In this document: positions 34,889 to 42,960 of the stretch, in pieces
How positions within the stretch are numbered: position 1 is the first letter of the stretch
How the letters are laid out: the number at the start of each line of letters is the position of its first letter
Origin: Flammeovirga agarivorans
GTDB lineage: Bacteria > Bacteroidota > Bacteroidia > Cytophagales > Flammeovirgaceae
Direction: 5' to 3'
DNA length: 64,000 nucleotides
Assembly: GCF_012641475.1 (NCBI RefSeq)
Contig: NZ_JABAIL010000016.1
Coordinates: 31,902-95,901, forward strand
Notes under the pieces: generated by a model
Told to the model about the DNA's origin: nothing
The model's input: only the letters and a program-made list of their open reading frames with translations
Database searches by the model: none
Position numbers and translations under genes: made by a program

Positions 34889-34944
34889 AATATTTGTGTG
34901 GAAAACACCCTAGGAGGCATGCCGGCCATTTATCCTAGGGTGTT
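34889..34944 (-). promoter_or_regulatory. Orphan hairpin plus CACACAAATATT module
   Basis: On the minus strand a 12-bp stem AACACCCTAGGA/TCCTAGGGTGTT (34944-34933, 34915-34904; extendable by two A-T pairs) with GGCCGGCATGCC in the loop, then the box at 34900-34889. No standard gene follows within reach; the leader of polA does. Confidence 0.75.
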
Positions 34945-34971
34945 TTTGTATATATAGATTTAGTGATCAGA

Positions 34972-35838
34972 TTACTTCCAATTCACCCCGATTTTTTCAA
35001 AATAAAACTTGATGTTTTCCTCTGTCGGAACTTTCATCATCTCTGCTAAAGGAGGAAATGCAGAAGGCTCATCGATAGGTTCCTGTGGGCGGTAACCTCT
35101 ACGCATACTACCGCTGTATGCGACAGTATATGTATATTTCGTGTTAGTCTTCACCCCTGTTCTAGAATACTTGAAACAGAATGGAATTGGATCCCCATCT
35201 TCGTCAGTAAACTGAATGATTCTTTCTCCCGAATCTTCGTCAAGAACTGACTTCAAAGAGCCATGTAAATCTCCAAAAGCCCCAGAACTTAGAGCCATGT
35301 ATTTTTCTGGGTAAACTCCTTGGTCAAGAAACTCTTTCGAGTCTTTATCCCACTCTCCACGGTGATCGCGGATCTTTATGAAAAATCGGGTACATGGGTA
35401 AATTAATTTCCCCTTCACTGCGGGATGCTCTGGACTAAGCCCACTGTATACGGTGTCCATCAAGCACTCTTCATGCGTTCCTTTAAAAGTTTGTCGTGGA
35501 AGGAATTCCTTTTGAAATCTTCCATTACTGTCTTTATAAGAAAACATAAACCCATCAACTGATAAGGGCATTTCTGGTTGGCATGTAATAACTGCCTGTG
35601 ATTTGTTTGAGTGAGGGTCATCTGAGGATTGTAAAAACATTTCATAGATTTTTTCCTCAAATAGTTTGAAGAAGTGAGACTTCACTTTTGAGTTAACTAA
35701 GTCATCCCATGAATCTGTGTAACTCTCAGGTCTTTGGGGAGCTGAAGTTGTTGCTCTCCCTCTTCTTCTTGGTGTTGTCTTCGCAACTGTCGTCACTTCT
35801 GACGACTCACTTTTTCCTAAACTACGTCTTCTACGCAT
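34972..35838 (-). CDS. Candidate single-stranded-DNA-binding protein
   Basis: 288 residues: Arg-rich disordered start (residues 1-35), then a beta-rich core (QAVITCQPEMPLSVDGFMFS; YPCTRFFIKIRDHRGEWDKD). No family recognised with confidence; position between polymerase and primase, size and abundant-gene leader (box 35852-35863 behind a hairpin) fit a gp32-like protein. Function is inference. Confidence 0.6.
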   Translation of the reverse strand: MRRRRSLGKSESSEVTTVAKTTPRRRGRATTSAPQRPESYTDSWDDLVNSKVKSHFFKLFEEKIYEMFLQSSDDPHSNKSQAVITCQPEMPLSVDGFMFSYKDSNGRFQKEFLPRQTFKGTHEECLMDTVYSGLSPEHPAVKGKLIYPCTRFFIKIRDHRGEWDKDSKEFLDQGVYPEKYMALSSGAFGDLHGSLKSVLDEDSGERIIQFTDEDGDPIPFCFKYSRTGVKTNTKYTYTVAYSGSMRRGYRPQEPIDEPSAFPPLAEMMKVPTEENIKFYFEKIGVNWK

Positions 35839-35851
35839 ACTTATATTTTAA

Positions 35852-35893
35852 AATATTTGTGTGAAATTAAAGCCTAATTTTGCCGTAGGCTTT
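35852..35893 (-). promoter_or_regulatory. Hairpin plus CACACAAATATT module
   Basis: AAAGCCTA/TAGGCTTT (35893-35886, 35876-35869 on the minus strand), loop CGGCAAAAT, then after 5 nt the box at 35863-35852. It ends the primase transcript and begins the next gene. Confidence 0.75.
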
Positions 35894-35901
35894 ATGATAT
35901 A

Positions 35902-35921
35902 AAGATAACTATAATTATCTT
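35902..35921. repeat. Palindromic operator-like site, copy B
   Basis: AAGATAACTATAATTATCTT; outer seven bases AAGATAA/TTATCTT pair perfectly. Lies just after the primase stop. Confidence 0.6.
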
Positions 35922-35938
35922 CAAAAACAAACTATAGG

Positions 35939-36880
35939 TTAAAAAAACGGAATGTCTTTAACCTCATTAAATTTGTTGGCAAAGTCTTGAGCATCTGTAA
36001 GATCGGTATCCTCTAACGTGAGAGAATACTCAAAATAATCGCTTGGGTTATTATAACATTCTAGAGCCTCTTCTTCGCTACAATCTCCTGGATCATTTGA
36101 AGAATAAATGGCAAACGAAATGTTTATGTGACTGTCTAACGCCTTGTATAATTTTTTTGCAGCACTTTCGCCTGCTATATCGTTGTCAAAAAACAAAACT
36201 ACCTCTTCGAAATCTAGTAGTAGTAGTGCTTGATCTAAGGTGACTGAAGTTCCTAGAGTGGCTACTGCAGGAATGCCATATTGATCTAATCGCCAAACAT
36301 CTGACTCCCCTTCTACAAGAGCGATTTTTTTAGCGTTAGATACCTTATCTAGATTGTATAGAAACTTTTTGCGTTCTAAAATTCCTTCTACATGAAATTC
36401 GCGATCTCCCTTAGCATTTATCCAACGAGTTTTTATAGCAACCACCTTGTTATTTTCAAAGTAGGGTATTGCGGTTACTCCTGTCGAAGCTTCTGCGATT
36501 AAAAATTTTCTTAGGGTCGTTCTTCGATAACCTCTGCTCAGGTACTCTTTCGATAACCTTCTGCAATCATGCAATAGGGGTTCTTTCTCTTGTATGACCT
36601 TGGCTACGTCTTCTTCTTCTTTTAAGTCTGTTACTATTTCGAAAGCTTCATAAGGCTCAACGCCTAAATGATCAAGAAAGCGGGTGAGTGTACCTGCTTC
36701 ACCGCAACTAAAGCAGTTATACACTCCCTTCGCTGGATTAATGAACAAAGAACTAGAACCGTCTCCCTTTCCCCCTTCGCTAGAGTGATTTTCTCGGTGT
36801 ATGCATTTACATCGAATTTCATTTCCCGCCAGCTTTGGGTTTAGGTCATTTTCTTCTAAAATTTCTTGTAGTCTACTCAT
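35939..36880 (-). CDS. DnaG-type primase
   Basis: 313 residues. CHC2 zinc finger (C24/C26, H32 region; FSCG with C56, C59), then TOPRIM: ALVEGESDVW (acid about 188) and VVLFFDNDIAG (about 228). No helicase domain, since DnaB is separate. It overlaps the 63-residue gene by 8 nt. Synthesises lagging-strand primers. Confidence 0.9.
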   Translation of the reverse strand: MSRLQEILEENDLNPKLAGNEIRCKCIHRENHSSEGGKGDGSSSLFINPAKGVYNCFSCGEAGTLTRFLDHLGVEPYEAFEIVTDLKEEEDVAKVIQEKEPLLHDCRRLSKEYLSRGYRRTTLRKFLIAEASTGVTAIPYFENNKVVAIKTRWINAKGDREFHVEGILERKKFLYNLDKVSNAKKIALVEGESDVWRLDQYGIPAVATLGTSVTLDQALLLLDFEEVVLFFDNDIAGESAAKKLYKALDSHINISFAIYSSNDPGDCSEEEALECYNNPSDYFEYSLTLEDTDLTDAQDFANKFNEVKDIPFF

Positions 36881-37064
36881 ACACCTCTTGTATATTTAAG
36901 GTTTGAGTTATGTAATCTTCAAGATCTTTATAACTCAACTCATGCTCCCTAAAAAATCTTTCTAAAGAAATTTTCATAACTTTTATAGACACCCTGGATT
37001 CATTTTGAATCAGTGTAGTGTATGCATTTATTATCTGCTCATTGGAAAGCCCTTCTGTATACAT
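36873..37064 (-). CDS. Small protein before primase, unknown
   Basis: 63 residues, helical (MYTEGLSNEQIINAYTTLIQ; FREHELSYKDLEDYITQTLN). Overlaps primase start by 8 nt and follows the 68-residue gene by 2 nt. Not recognised. Confidence 0.65.
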   Translation of the reverse strand: MYTEGLSNEQIINAYTTLIQNESRVSIKVMKISLERFFREHELSYKDLEDYITQTLNIQEVYE

Positions 37065-37066
37065 GC

Positions 37067-37273
37067 TTAAAATGTTTGGGTAATTTGGATAGTGCTTAAG
37101 TCCTGCTTTTGCTCAAGGAGATACTTTTCAATTTCCTCTTTGTCACTGTTTTGATATTTTGGAGGAATCGCACCTTCACAGATCAGCGATGCTATTGGTT
37201 CAATCCAAAATAGTGTAATTTTTCTCTGCCCCGTATGTGGCATAGGGCTTACCTTATATTTAATGTTCATCAT
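37067..37273 (-). CDS. Small protein, unknown
   Basis: 68 residues (MMNIKYKVSPMPHTGQRKIT start; charged helical end). A-rich leader TTAAACTTAAAAG precedes it. Not recognised. Confidence 0.62.
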   Translation of the reverse strand: MMNIKYKVSPMPHTGQRKITLFWIEPIASLICEGAIPPKYQNSDKEEIEKYLLEQKQDLSTIQITQTF

Positions 37274-37348
37274 GTCTTTTAAGTTTAAATATCCGTACTG
37301 AATACTATAATATTATAGCAGACAGCACGGAATAGTGGACACCTATTG

Positions 37349-37732
37349 TTATCTATGTCTTGTATTCTTTTCTACTTTTCGCAAGTTTCTAGCGATCTCA
37401 CCTAAAGGGGCTTTTTTAAGTTCCCTTTGAAATGCAGAAAAAACTTTTGCAGAAGTGGCGGTAACCCTTGAATTACTGATCACAGCATTTCTTTGGAGAA
37501 GTACTCCAACCAATATTCCTATTGCCAAAACGACCATTGTTGGTTTGTATAATGAGGGATAGTAGTACACTAACCCTGCAGCAATGATCGCTACTAAGAG
37601 TACTAGTCCTGCAAAGAGTTTAGTAAGTTGATCATATGTATATCCTTTAACGCTGCTAGGGCGTTGAAATAATTCAGTCTGTAATGTTTCTCCTGACTCT
37701 CCGAACTCGGTTTCCATTCTCCCTGTATCCAT
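37349..37732 (-). CDS. Two-TM membrane protein, unknown
   Basis: 127 residues from ATG 37732. Two adjacent helices (LFAGLVLLVAIIAAGLVYYY, about 39-58, and MVVLAIGILVGVLL, about 66-79), then a basic cytoplasmic tail. It overlaps the end of the upstream gene by about 130 nt in another frame, which is unusually long; a later start would lose little of the membrane part. Not recognised. Confidence 0.65.
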   Translation of the reverse strand: MDTGRMETEFGESGETLQTELFQRPSSVKGYTYDQLTKLFAGLVLLVAIIAAGLVYYYPSLYKPTMVVLAIGILVGVLLQRNAVISNSRVTATSAKVFSAFQRELKKAPLGEIARNLRKVEKNTRHR

Positions 37733-38031
37733 AATTTTACTTGCTTTATATTGTTTTTTAAATCTGCTTTTAATTCCTCTAAAGTAGAGTACTCTCCAGC
37801 ACTCCACCCTTCTAGTTGAGGATAGGATACTGTAAATTTCCTGCTAAAAGTGCGGACTACGAAGTAGTCAACTCCGTGTATGTTTCCTTTATCAAAAACT
37901 TCGAATTCTTGCATTCGAGTACCCCTATGCACTACTCCACCGACAACTCCCGTAATAGTGGAGGATTTCACATGCTCTTTAGTTCCTTTTTTCGGATATT
38001 TTGGGTAGCTAACCCTTTTAGGTAATTTCAT
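37603..38031 (-). CDS. Unknown basic protein after the helicase
   Basis: 142 residues, basic start (MKLPKRVSYPKYPKKGTKEH), beta-rich middle (FEVFDKGNIHGVDYFVVRTF) and helical end. Starts 5 nt after the DnaB-like stop. Not recognised. Confidence 0.7.
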   Translation of the reverse strand: MKLPKRVSYPKYPKKGTKEHVKSSTITGVVGGVVHRGTRMQEFEVFDKGNIHGVDYFVVRTFSRKFTVSYPQLEGWSAGEYSTLEELKADLKNNIKQVKLWIQGEWKPSSESQEKHYRLNYFNALAALKDIHMINLLNSLQD

Positions 38032-38036
38032 AATAA

Positions 38037-39317
38037 TTAGAATGTTACATGTGGAATTGCTGATCCTGAAGGGTCTGCTGAATCTTCTCCTTCTTTATAT
38101 CCAAATTTCATGTCTACAAGATCAAGTTCGTACTCGCATGAAAGTTCATCCCCATCTCGTGTTTTTGCAGACTGAAGTCCGAAAGAATTTCTCACCTTCA
38201 TTTCTGGTGTTTGATACCCCACTAAAAGAACATCAGCATCTTGAACTAACGCATCTGAGAATGCTACCGCCTTTTGTGCATCGAATGACGAATCAAATTT
38301 CTTTGATCCTTCGCCCTCTCTGTTCATTTGGGTAGTGTACACAATCGGTACATCAATTTCCTTAGCCATAATTTTCAAATCTCTTGAAATCGCTAGGATG
38401 TGTTCGTGGGTTGAATTTCCTCTAACTTTTCTAATCGCTTTTGCCTGGTATAAACCATCAATTAAAATGATAGAAGGCTTCCTTGCTAATGCAATCGCTT
38501 TCATTTCAGCAAGTGAAAAAACCTTATCCGCTACTAAGATTCGAGACTTTTTAGCGGAGATTCTCAAATACCTTGAGTAGGTTCTCTCTTCTGCTTTAGT
38601 AAGGGTTGCCTTGCTCAGTCTGTGATAGCTGACCTTTGAAAGCATAGAATCAAACCTTCTAATGATTTGGTCAAAAGTTAATTCTAGCGAAAACACTAAA
38701 ATGTCCCCGTCTATCACTTCACCCTTTGCATTTGTATAGGGAAGTATTCGGTCAATTTGAACCATATGTTCGCAAGCAAGAAATGTCTTTCCTAAACCTG
38801 GTCGTGCAGCAATGCCATATACTTTTCCACGCTCCCATCCATGAAAAGCATCATCTAAGTGTTTGTGGCCTGTCGGAAGATAACGAATACCCTTATTGGA
38901 CTTTGCCTCCGTGTATTCATCAAATCTTGAGTGCGAATTTTTGGATAAAGCTTCTATCGCTGAGTCCTGTGAAAAATTCACACTCTCAAGGATAGATGCC
39001 AATCCTTCTAGCTGCTTGGTAGTATCCTTTTCTTTAAGGATTTCAGGAACCCCTTCTCTTAAAGTTCTCGATAAAAAGTCCTGATGTATTTGGGTCCTTA
39101 AAAAAGCGTAAGCTTCCTTACCGTAGTAGGTTTGCTTTTCGACCTCTGCTAGAAAACTATCTGAAGGTAAACTACTATGTGTAGCGTAGTACTTCCTAAT
39201 AGCTTCATACGCGATTTTTTCGTGAGGTAAAAGCCATTTTGTAGGTAAGGCGGAAAACTCCTGTAAAGAGTCTTCCACCAATACTTTTTTAAGATAAACT
39301 AAAGCATTTATCCTCAT
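38037..39317 (-). CDS. DnaB-type replicative helicase
   Basis: 426 residues. N-terminal helical domain (1-110), RecA-like core with Walker A ARPGLGKTFL (about 171-180), ILVFSLELT, Walker B SIILIDGLY, VYTTQMNRE and a C-terminal loop. Overlaps the loader gene by 4 nt. Unwinds DNA at the fork with the DnaC-type loader. Confidence 0.92.
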   Translation of the reverse strand: MRINALVYLKKVLVEDSLQEFSALPTKWLLPHEKIAYEAIRKYYATHSSLPSDSFLAEVEKQTYYGKEAYAFLRTQIHQDFLSRTLREGVPEILKEKDTTKQLEGLASILESVNFSQDSAIEALSKNSHSRFDEYTEAKSNKGIRYLPTGHKHLDDAFHGWERGKVYGIAARPGLGKTFLACEHMVQIDRILPYTNAKGEVIDGDILVFSLELTFDQIIRRFDSMLSKVSYHRLSKATLTKAEERTYSRYLRISAKKSRILVADKVFSLAEMKAIALARKPSIILIDGLYQAKAIRKVRGNSTHEHILAISRDLKIMAKEIDVPIVYTTQMNREGEGSKKFDSSFDAQKAVAFSDALVQDADVLLVGYQTPEMKVRNSFGLQSAKTRDGDELSCEYELDLVDMKFGYKEGEDSADPSGSAIPHVTF

Positions 39318-39961
39318 GATTTCAATCGTTTAAAATACTCGAAGTTTTCTTTAGAGATGTTTACGCGATAATCTTTGCCTCTAAGTCTACGCTGAACTGT
39401 AGATTCTAATACAAGAGATTTAAAATCCCTAGAATACTTTTCATGCAAATTTTCGGGCGAAAGGTTAGAAGTAAAGTGAGTTACCAATCCTGCTTGAACT
39501 CTAGTTCTCAAAAGACTATCAAGTGCTTGAAGAGAGATTCCTTGATTGTCTTCATACTCTTTCCCCAGATCTTCAATTAGCAAGTGCCAACATCTATGAG
39601 CCCTTTTGAAGCGCTCAAAGTTTACATTGTCTGTTGTATTTCCCCAATTGGCGGTCTTAAGTGTCATGATGTCTTGTGCGGAGATCATCATGATTCGCTT
39701 ATCCCCAGGAAACTTTTCATAAACTTCTTTTAAAAGGGAGGTCATCAAATGAGTTTTACCTGTACCGTTATCACCCCATAGGAAAATTCCTACGGGGCGT
39801 TTCACAGTTTGATCTAAATTGTCTAGGTAAGGTGTAAAGAAGTCTTCAAAAAACTCCTCATTTGAAGGGTGAACATAAAAGTCTTCAAGAGACTTCATGA
39901 CATAACTTTTCGGTATTCCCCAGACTTCGAAAAGGTTATTTTTGAGCTTTTCTTCGTACAT
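39314..39961 (-). CDS. DnaC-type helicase loader ATPase
   Basis: 215 residues. AAA+ with Walker A GDNGTGKTHL (about 63-72), Walker B HLLIEDLG and sensor-1 THFTSNLSPENL. Four-base overlap with the helicase gene supports the loader assignment. Overlaps the upstream gene by 26 nt. Confidence 0.9.
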   Translation of the reverse strand: MYEEKLKNNLFEVWGIPKSYVMKSLEDFYVHPSNEEFFEDFFTPYLDNLDQTVKRPVGIFLWGDNGTGKTHLMTSLLKEVYEKFPGDKRIMMISAQDIMTLKTANWGNTTDNVNFERFKRAHRCWHLLIEDLGKEYEDNQGISLQALDSLLRTRVQAGLVTHFTSNLSPENLHEKYSRDFKSLVLESTVQRRLRGKDYRVNISKENFEYFKRLKS

Positions 39962-40724
39962 ACTTTTTTCCTCTTTCTGAACTCGATTTAAATCCTTCAG
40001 TATCTTTATTACTGTGTGCTGTGCTTCTTCTTCTTACGCGTTTTTTGGTAGAAGCTGAAGTGCCTGCTCTAACATGAGCTTCCACTTCTTTTGAGACTAA
40101 AAACAGTTTATCGATATTTAAAGGTTTAGAAGGCCAATACGCCTCATTGCTTTTAAGGAATTCATTCAGCATTTTAAAAAACAAAACCTTGTCTTTAATT
40201 CTCTTGAAGAGCTGCTTAAACTGACCTCTCTGTTTCATTGTAGGATTCGAAACTGTAGAGTCGCCAAGGAGGAGTGCAATGTAACCCAGTGTTGCATCGA
40301 AAAATTCTGTTTGTTGGATATATGCTATGTCCTTTGTAAGGATTGTAGCACACGCCAACATACTATTTGGTAATGCCCCGATGTTCTTATTGTACTCTTG
40401 CAATATCTTATGGAGGTAGGGAACCTCTTGTTTTGAGATCGTCTTTCCCCCAGAATTTAACGGAGATATGCTATCACTAGTACTATCATAGTAAGCCATC
40501 ATCCACCCGTCTTCATGGCTTTTTACAAGCCCTTCTGCTTCAAGAGCAGTCATGTGTGACCCAAATTCAGGAATGATTTCTTCCATATCGTCACAGCACA
40601 CAACCTCTGACTTTCCGATCAGAGTTGTAAAGCTTAATGCAGTGTAGAAACTGCGGATAAGCTTCGAATCCTTTGGGGACGGTAGAGTTTTAAACTCGTA
40701 TAAAAGATTAAAGTTCTTAGCCAT
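39936..40724 (-). CDS. Unknown replication-region protein
   Basis: 262 residues, helical, with a winged-helix-like start (FGSHMTALEAEGLVKSHEDG) and a basic disordered tail (about 225-262). A replication-initiation accessory role (O-like or DnaD-like) is possible by position only. Confidence 0.65.
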   Translation of the reverse strand: MAKNFNLLYEFKTLPSPKDSKLIRSFYTALSFTTLIGKSEVVCCDDMEEIIPEFGSHMTALEAEGLVKSHEDGWMMAYYDSTSDSISPLNSGGKTISKQEVPYLHKILQEYNKNIGALPNSMLACATILTKDIAYIQQTEFFDATLGYIALLLGDSTVSNPTMKQRGQFKQLFKRIKDKVLFFKMLNEFLKSNEAYWPSKPLNIDKLFLVSKEVEAHVRAGTSASTKKRVRRRSTAHSNKDTEGFKSSSERGKKYVRRKAQK

Positions 40725-40726
40725 AT

Positions 40727-41080
40727 CTATCCTATGTTATTGTCACTGTCATATTCCCTTGAGGAGTCTAGCCAACCATCTATGTGTTTTGCTAAGTGTT
40801 CCTCAAGAGTAGTTTTTACGAGATTAGAACAAACTTCTGCTGATTCAGTAGCTTCAAGAATATCCCTTTTAGTAGGATTTATCGGAAGCGTAATGCTAAG
40901 TTCAGAGGAAAATGAATTATAGTTCCCTAAGTTTTTAGTGAACTTTTGAGAAACAGTGACCGTTCTTTTTGGGTCCCCTACAGCACTGACCGTACTAGGA
41001 TTCTCTACAGAATTTGTAGATGCCTGCTCTTTTTGAGCGCCAGAAGTTCTTCTTCTGCGTGGAGCTTTTTTTTCAGCCAT
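40727..41080 (-). CDS. Unknown protein with basic tail
   Basis: 117 residues: basic disordered start (MAEKKAPRRRRTSGAQKEQA), then a beta/helix domain (RTVTVSQKFTKNLGNYNSFS; LVKTTLEEHLAKHIDGWLD). The Arg-rich start resembles that of the 34972-35838 protein. Not recognised. Confidence 0.65.
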   Translation of the reverse strand: MAEKKAPRRRRTSGAQKEQASTNSVENPSTVSAVGDPKRTVTVSQKFTKNLGNYNSFSSELSITLPINPTKRDILEATESAEVCSNLVKTTLEEHLAKHIDGWLDSSREYDSDNNIG

Positions 41081-41091
41081 TTCCTATAATT

Positions 41092-41415
41092 TTAAAGGTT
41101 ATACAATCGTCTTTCATTATTAAAAGCCTTCACTAAGTCAGCTTGGACATGTGCACTTTTTATATCGAAAGACCTACCATACTTATCACGAATCACTTTG
41201 ACTCGTTTTATTAGATAGGTACTATACAACTTTGCATGAACACTGCTGCTACCTAATTTTAACATTAAGTTTGATTGAGGAATAAGACCTTTTTTTAGAT
41301 AGTTTCTTAGTGTCCTTGTAGTTACACCTAACGAGTATGCAAGTACGTGAGGGTAGTAACAATAAATAGCTTTGCCATTCACCATTACTACCTTTGGTTT
41401 TTCCTGAAATTTCAT
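41092..41415 (-). CDS. MerR-like helix-turn-helix protein
   Basis: 107 residues. YPHVLAYSLGVTTRTLRNYL followed by KKGLIP (about 22-47) is a MerR-type winged helix that would read a promoter or origin. The rest is helical. No metal or drug-binding part is visible. It sits in the replication operon, so it may be a phage regulator. Confidence 0.72.
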   Translation of the reverse strand: MKFQEKPKVVMVNGKAIYCYYPHVLAYSLGVTTRTLRNYLKKGLIPQSNLMLKLGSSSVHAKLYSTYLIKRVKVIRDKYGRSFDIKSAHVQADLVKAFNNERRLYNL

Positions 41416-41418
41416 TTA

Positions 41419-41811
41419 CTATTTCGTGGTCAATCGCTTCGTGGTTTTTTCTTCGAAAAGCTCCTCTGCTTTTTCTTGTGATATATCCCCTCGATTTAAC
41501 AGACCCGTAATAGTCTTAGCATTGACTTTGTAAATTGGATCACCTAAAATTTTCTTTGAGAATTGCGGAGAGAATTCCGCTAAGATTTTCTCAACAGCTC
41601 CCTCTGCGAGAACTAAAGATGTAGAAACAGATTCAACTAATACCCCTGAGTCAGTTTTTAGTACCATGCCCCCTTTGCCATCCGTCTGGCCGTGATCCTC
41701 AATGATTGTGTTTATGGAAGGCCTCAGTTTAGCGATTTCTGCTTTGAGTTTTTTCTCCTCTTCTTTAAGGGCGAAGAAGTCTAATAAAATGCCCTTTTCT
41801 TTCTCAGTCAT
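41419..41811 (-). CDS. Unknown protein with N-terminal coiled coil
   Basis: 130 residues from ATG 41811, 8 nt after the CACACAAATATT box; the upstream TTG frame would include the box. N-terminal coiled coil (LLDFFALKEEEKKLKAEIAK), then DGKGGMVLKTDSG-type beta part. Not recognised. Confidence 0.68.
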   Translation of the reverse strand: MTEKEKGILLDFFALKEEEKKLKAEIAKLRPSINTIIEDHGQTDGKGGMVLKTDSGVLVESVSTSLVLAEGAVEKILAEFSPQFSKKILGDPIYKVNAKTITGLLNRGDISQEKAEELFEEKTTKRLTTK

Positions 41812-41819
41812 TTTGATCA

Positions 41820-41868
41820 AATATTTGTGTGAAAAAAATAAAAGGCTACTCCATGCCGAGAGTAGCCT
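41820..41868 (-). promoter_or_regulatory. Hairpin plus CACACAAATATT module
   Basis: AGGCTACTC/GAGTAGCCT (41868-41860, 41851-41843 on the minus strand), loop TCGGCATG, a T-rich run, then the box at 41831-41820, and an ATG 8 nt later. It is the clearest case of terminator followed at once by the box. Confidence 0.8.
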
Positions 41869-41885
41869 CTAGTGTGTTACTTCAA

Positions 41886-42659
41886 TTAATCCTCTTCTGC
41901 AGGGATTAAGTAATTTAGATTTTTACAGTTCTTCGAATCGAGAGTGACTTCCTCGTCCATTCCAACAAGCTTTACTACGTTTTTGCGGGCTTTTTTGCCT
42001 ACAACTTCACCAACACAAACTTCCCCTTCGAACTCAATCTCAATAAGGTCATCCTTAGCTAGTGCTGAAAGGGTCGTCTCCTCTCTGGCAACATCGTTCA
42101 TGTCGATACCCAGAGTTTCTTCTACCAGCTTAAAGTAGTCTTCATCCGTCATTCCTTCTTCGACTTCAGAATCTTCTTCACTAGTTTTTGCTTCTACATT
42201 CCCCAAAAGCATGTCAGCCATTTCAAACTCTGATGTTTCCTCGTCTTCAATTTGAATGATCTCGAAAAACTTGTCTTCATCAACTACAATGGATGCCTCA
42301 AATTGTTGGAAGATTTCTGTTGCAAGTGTCTCCCAATTATCGTCCGATGCCTCAAACGTTTTTGCAATTTCATCTGCAAGCTCTTGCTTTACGTCCCCTT
42401 GTTGTTTTTTAGTTCTTCTGTTCGAAGATGGCTTAGCCTTCTGATTCTTTGTTGTTTTCGCAGGCGCCGTCTTTTTAGTTGGTGTTTTAGGTTTCTTTTC
42501 CTCTTTAGGAGCTGACTCTGTAGGTGCGTTTTCAAGGTGAGGTACGTCCATAAGAGGTAAGTAGATTACTCCCTCATCATCTTGGATCGTGTCGATTGAT
42601 ACGCCCGATTGGAATACTGCTGTAAGGTTTGAACGAAGAGTTAATTTTCCCTTTTTCAT
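41886..42659 (-). CDS. Acidic linker-rich protein, unknown
   Basis: 257 residues from ATG 42659 (MKKGKLTLRSNLTAVFQSGV), placed by the box at 42668-42679. Residues 40-90 are Lys/Pro-rich, 95-190 strongly acidic, and the end (LIEIEFEGEVCVGEVVGKKA) is a small beta domain. Not recognised; a nucleic-acid or scaffold adaptor is possible. Confidence 0.7.
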   Translation of the reverse strand: MKKGKLTLRSNLTAVFQSGVSIDTIQDDEGVIYLPLMDVPHLENAPTESAPKEEKKPKTPTKKTAPAKTTKNQKAKPSSNRRTKKQQGDVKQELADEIAKTFEASDDNWETLATEIFQQFEASIVVDEDKFFEIIQIEDEETSEFEMADMLLGNVEAKTSEEDSEVEEGMTDEDYFKLVEETLGIDMNDVAREETTLSALAKDDLIEIEFEGEVCVGEVVGKKARKNVVKLVGMDEEVTLDSKNCKNLNYLIPAEED

Positions 42660-42667
42660 TAGATCAA

Positions 42668-42702
42668 AATATTTGTGTGAAACATGCACTAACTTTTAGT
42701 GC
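42668..42702 (-). promoter_or_regulatory. Hairpin plus CACACAAATATT module
   Basis: GCACTA/TAGTGC (42702-42697, 42691-42686 on the minus strand) then TGTTT and the box at 42679-42668. Confidence 0.65.
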
Positions 42703-42960
42703 TTTAAATTATTTATATAAGTCATTATAGTTTTTACATCGAAGATGCCGCTTCCTATGTAAACTAAAGTAAATTTTAAAAATATAGAGAGAGGTTTCTC
42801 ACGCCTCTCTCACACCAATGTTACTTTAAAAAAACGTATTATGATCAAATAATGCTTTTATTATTATAGTAACGAGAGCAAGATATATAATTCCTAGCTT
42901 AAATTCTACTATTACTATTTACAATAAGATTATTTACAGATTAAATCCTTAGAAAATTAC
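42703..42960. other. Non-coding region between helicase and 41886-42659
   Basis: About 260 nt, AT-rich. It holds an 8-bp hairpin GAGAGAGG/CCTCTCTC (42787-42794, 42804-42811), a likely terminator for the helicase transcript, and no gene. Confidence 0.5.
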
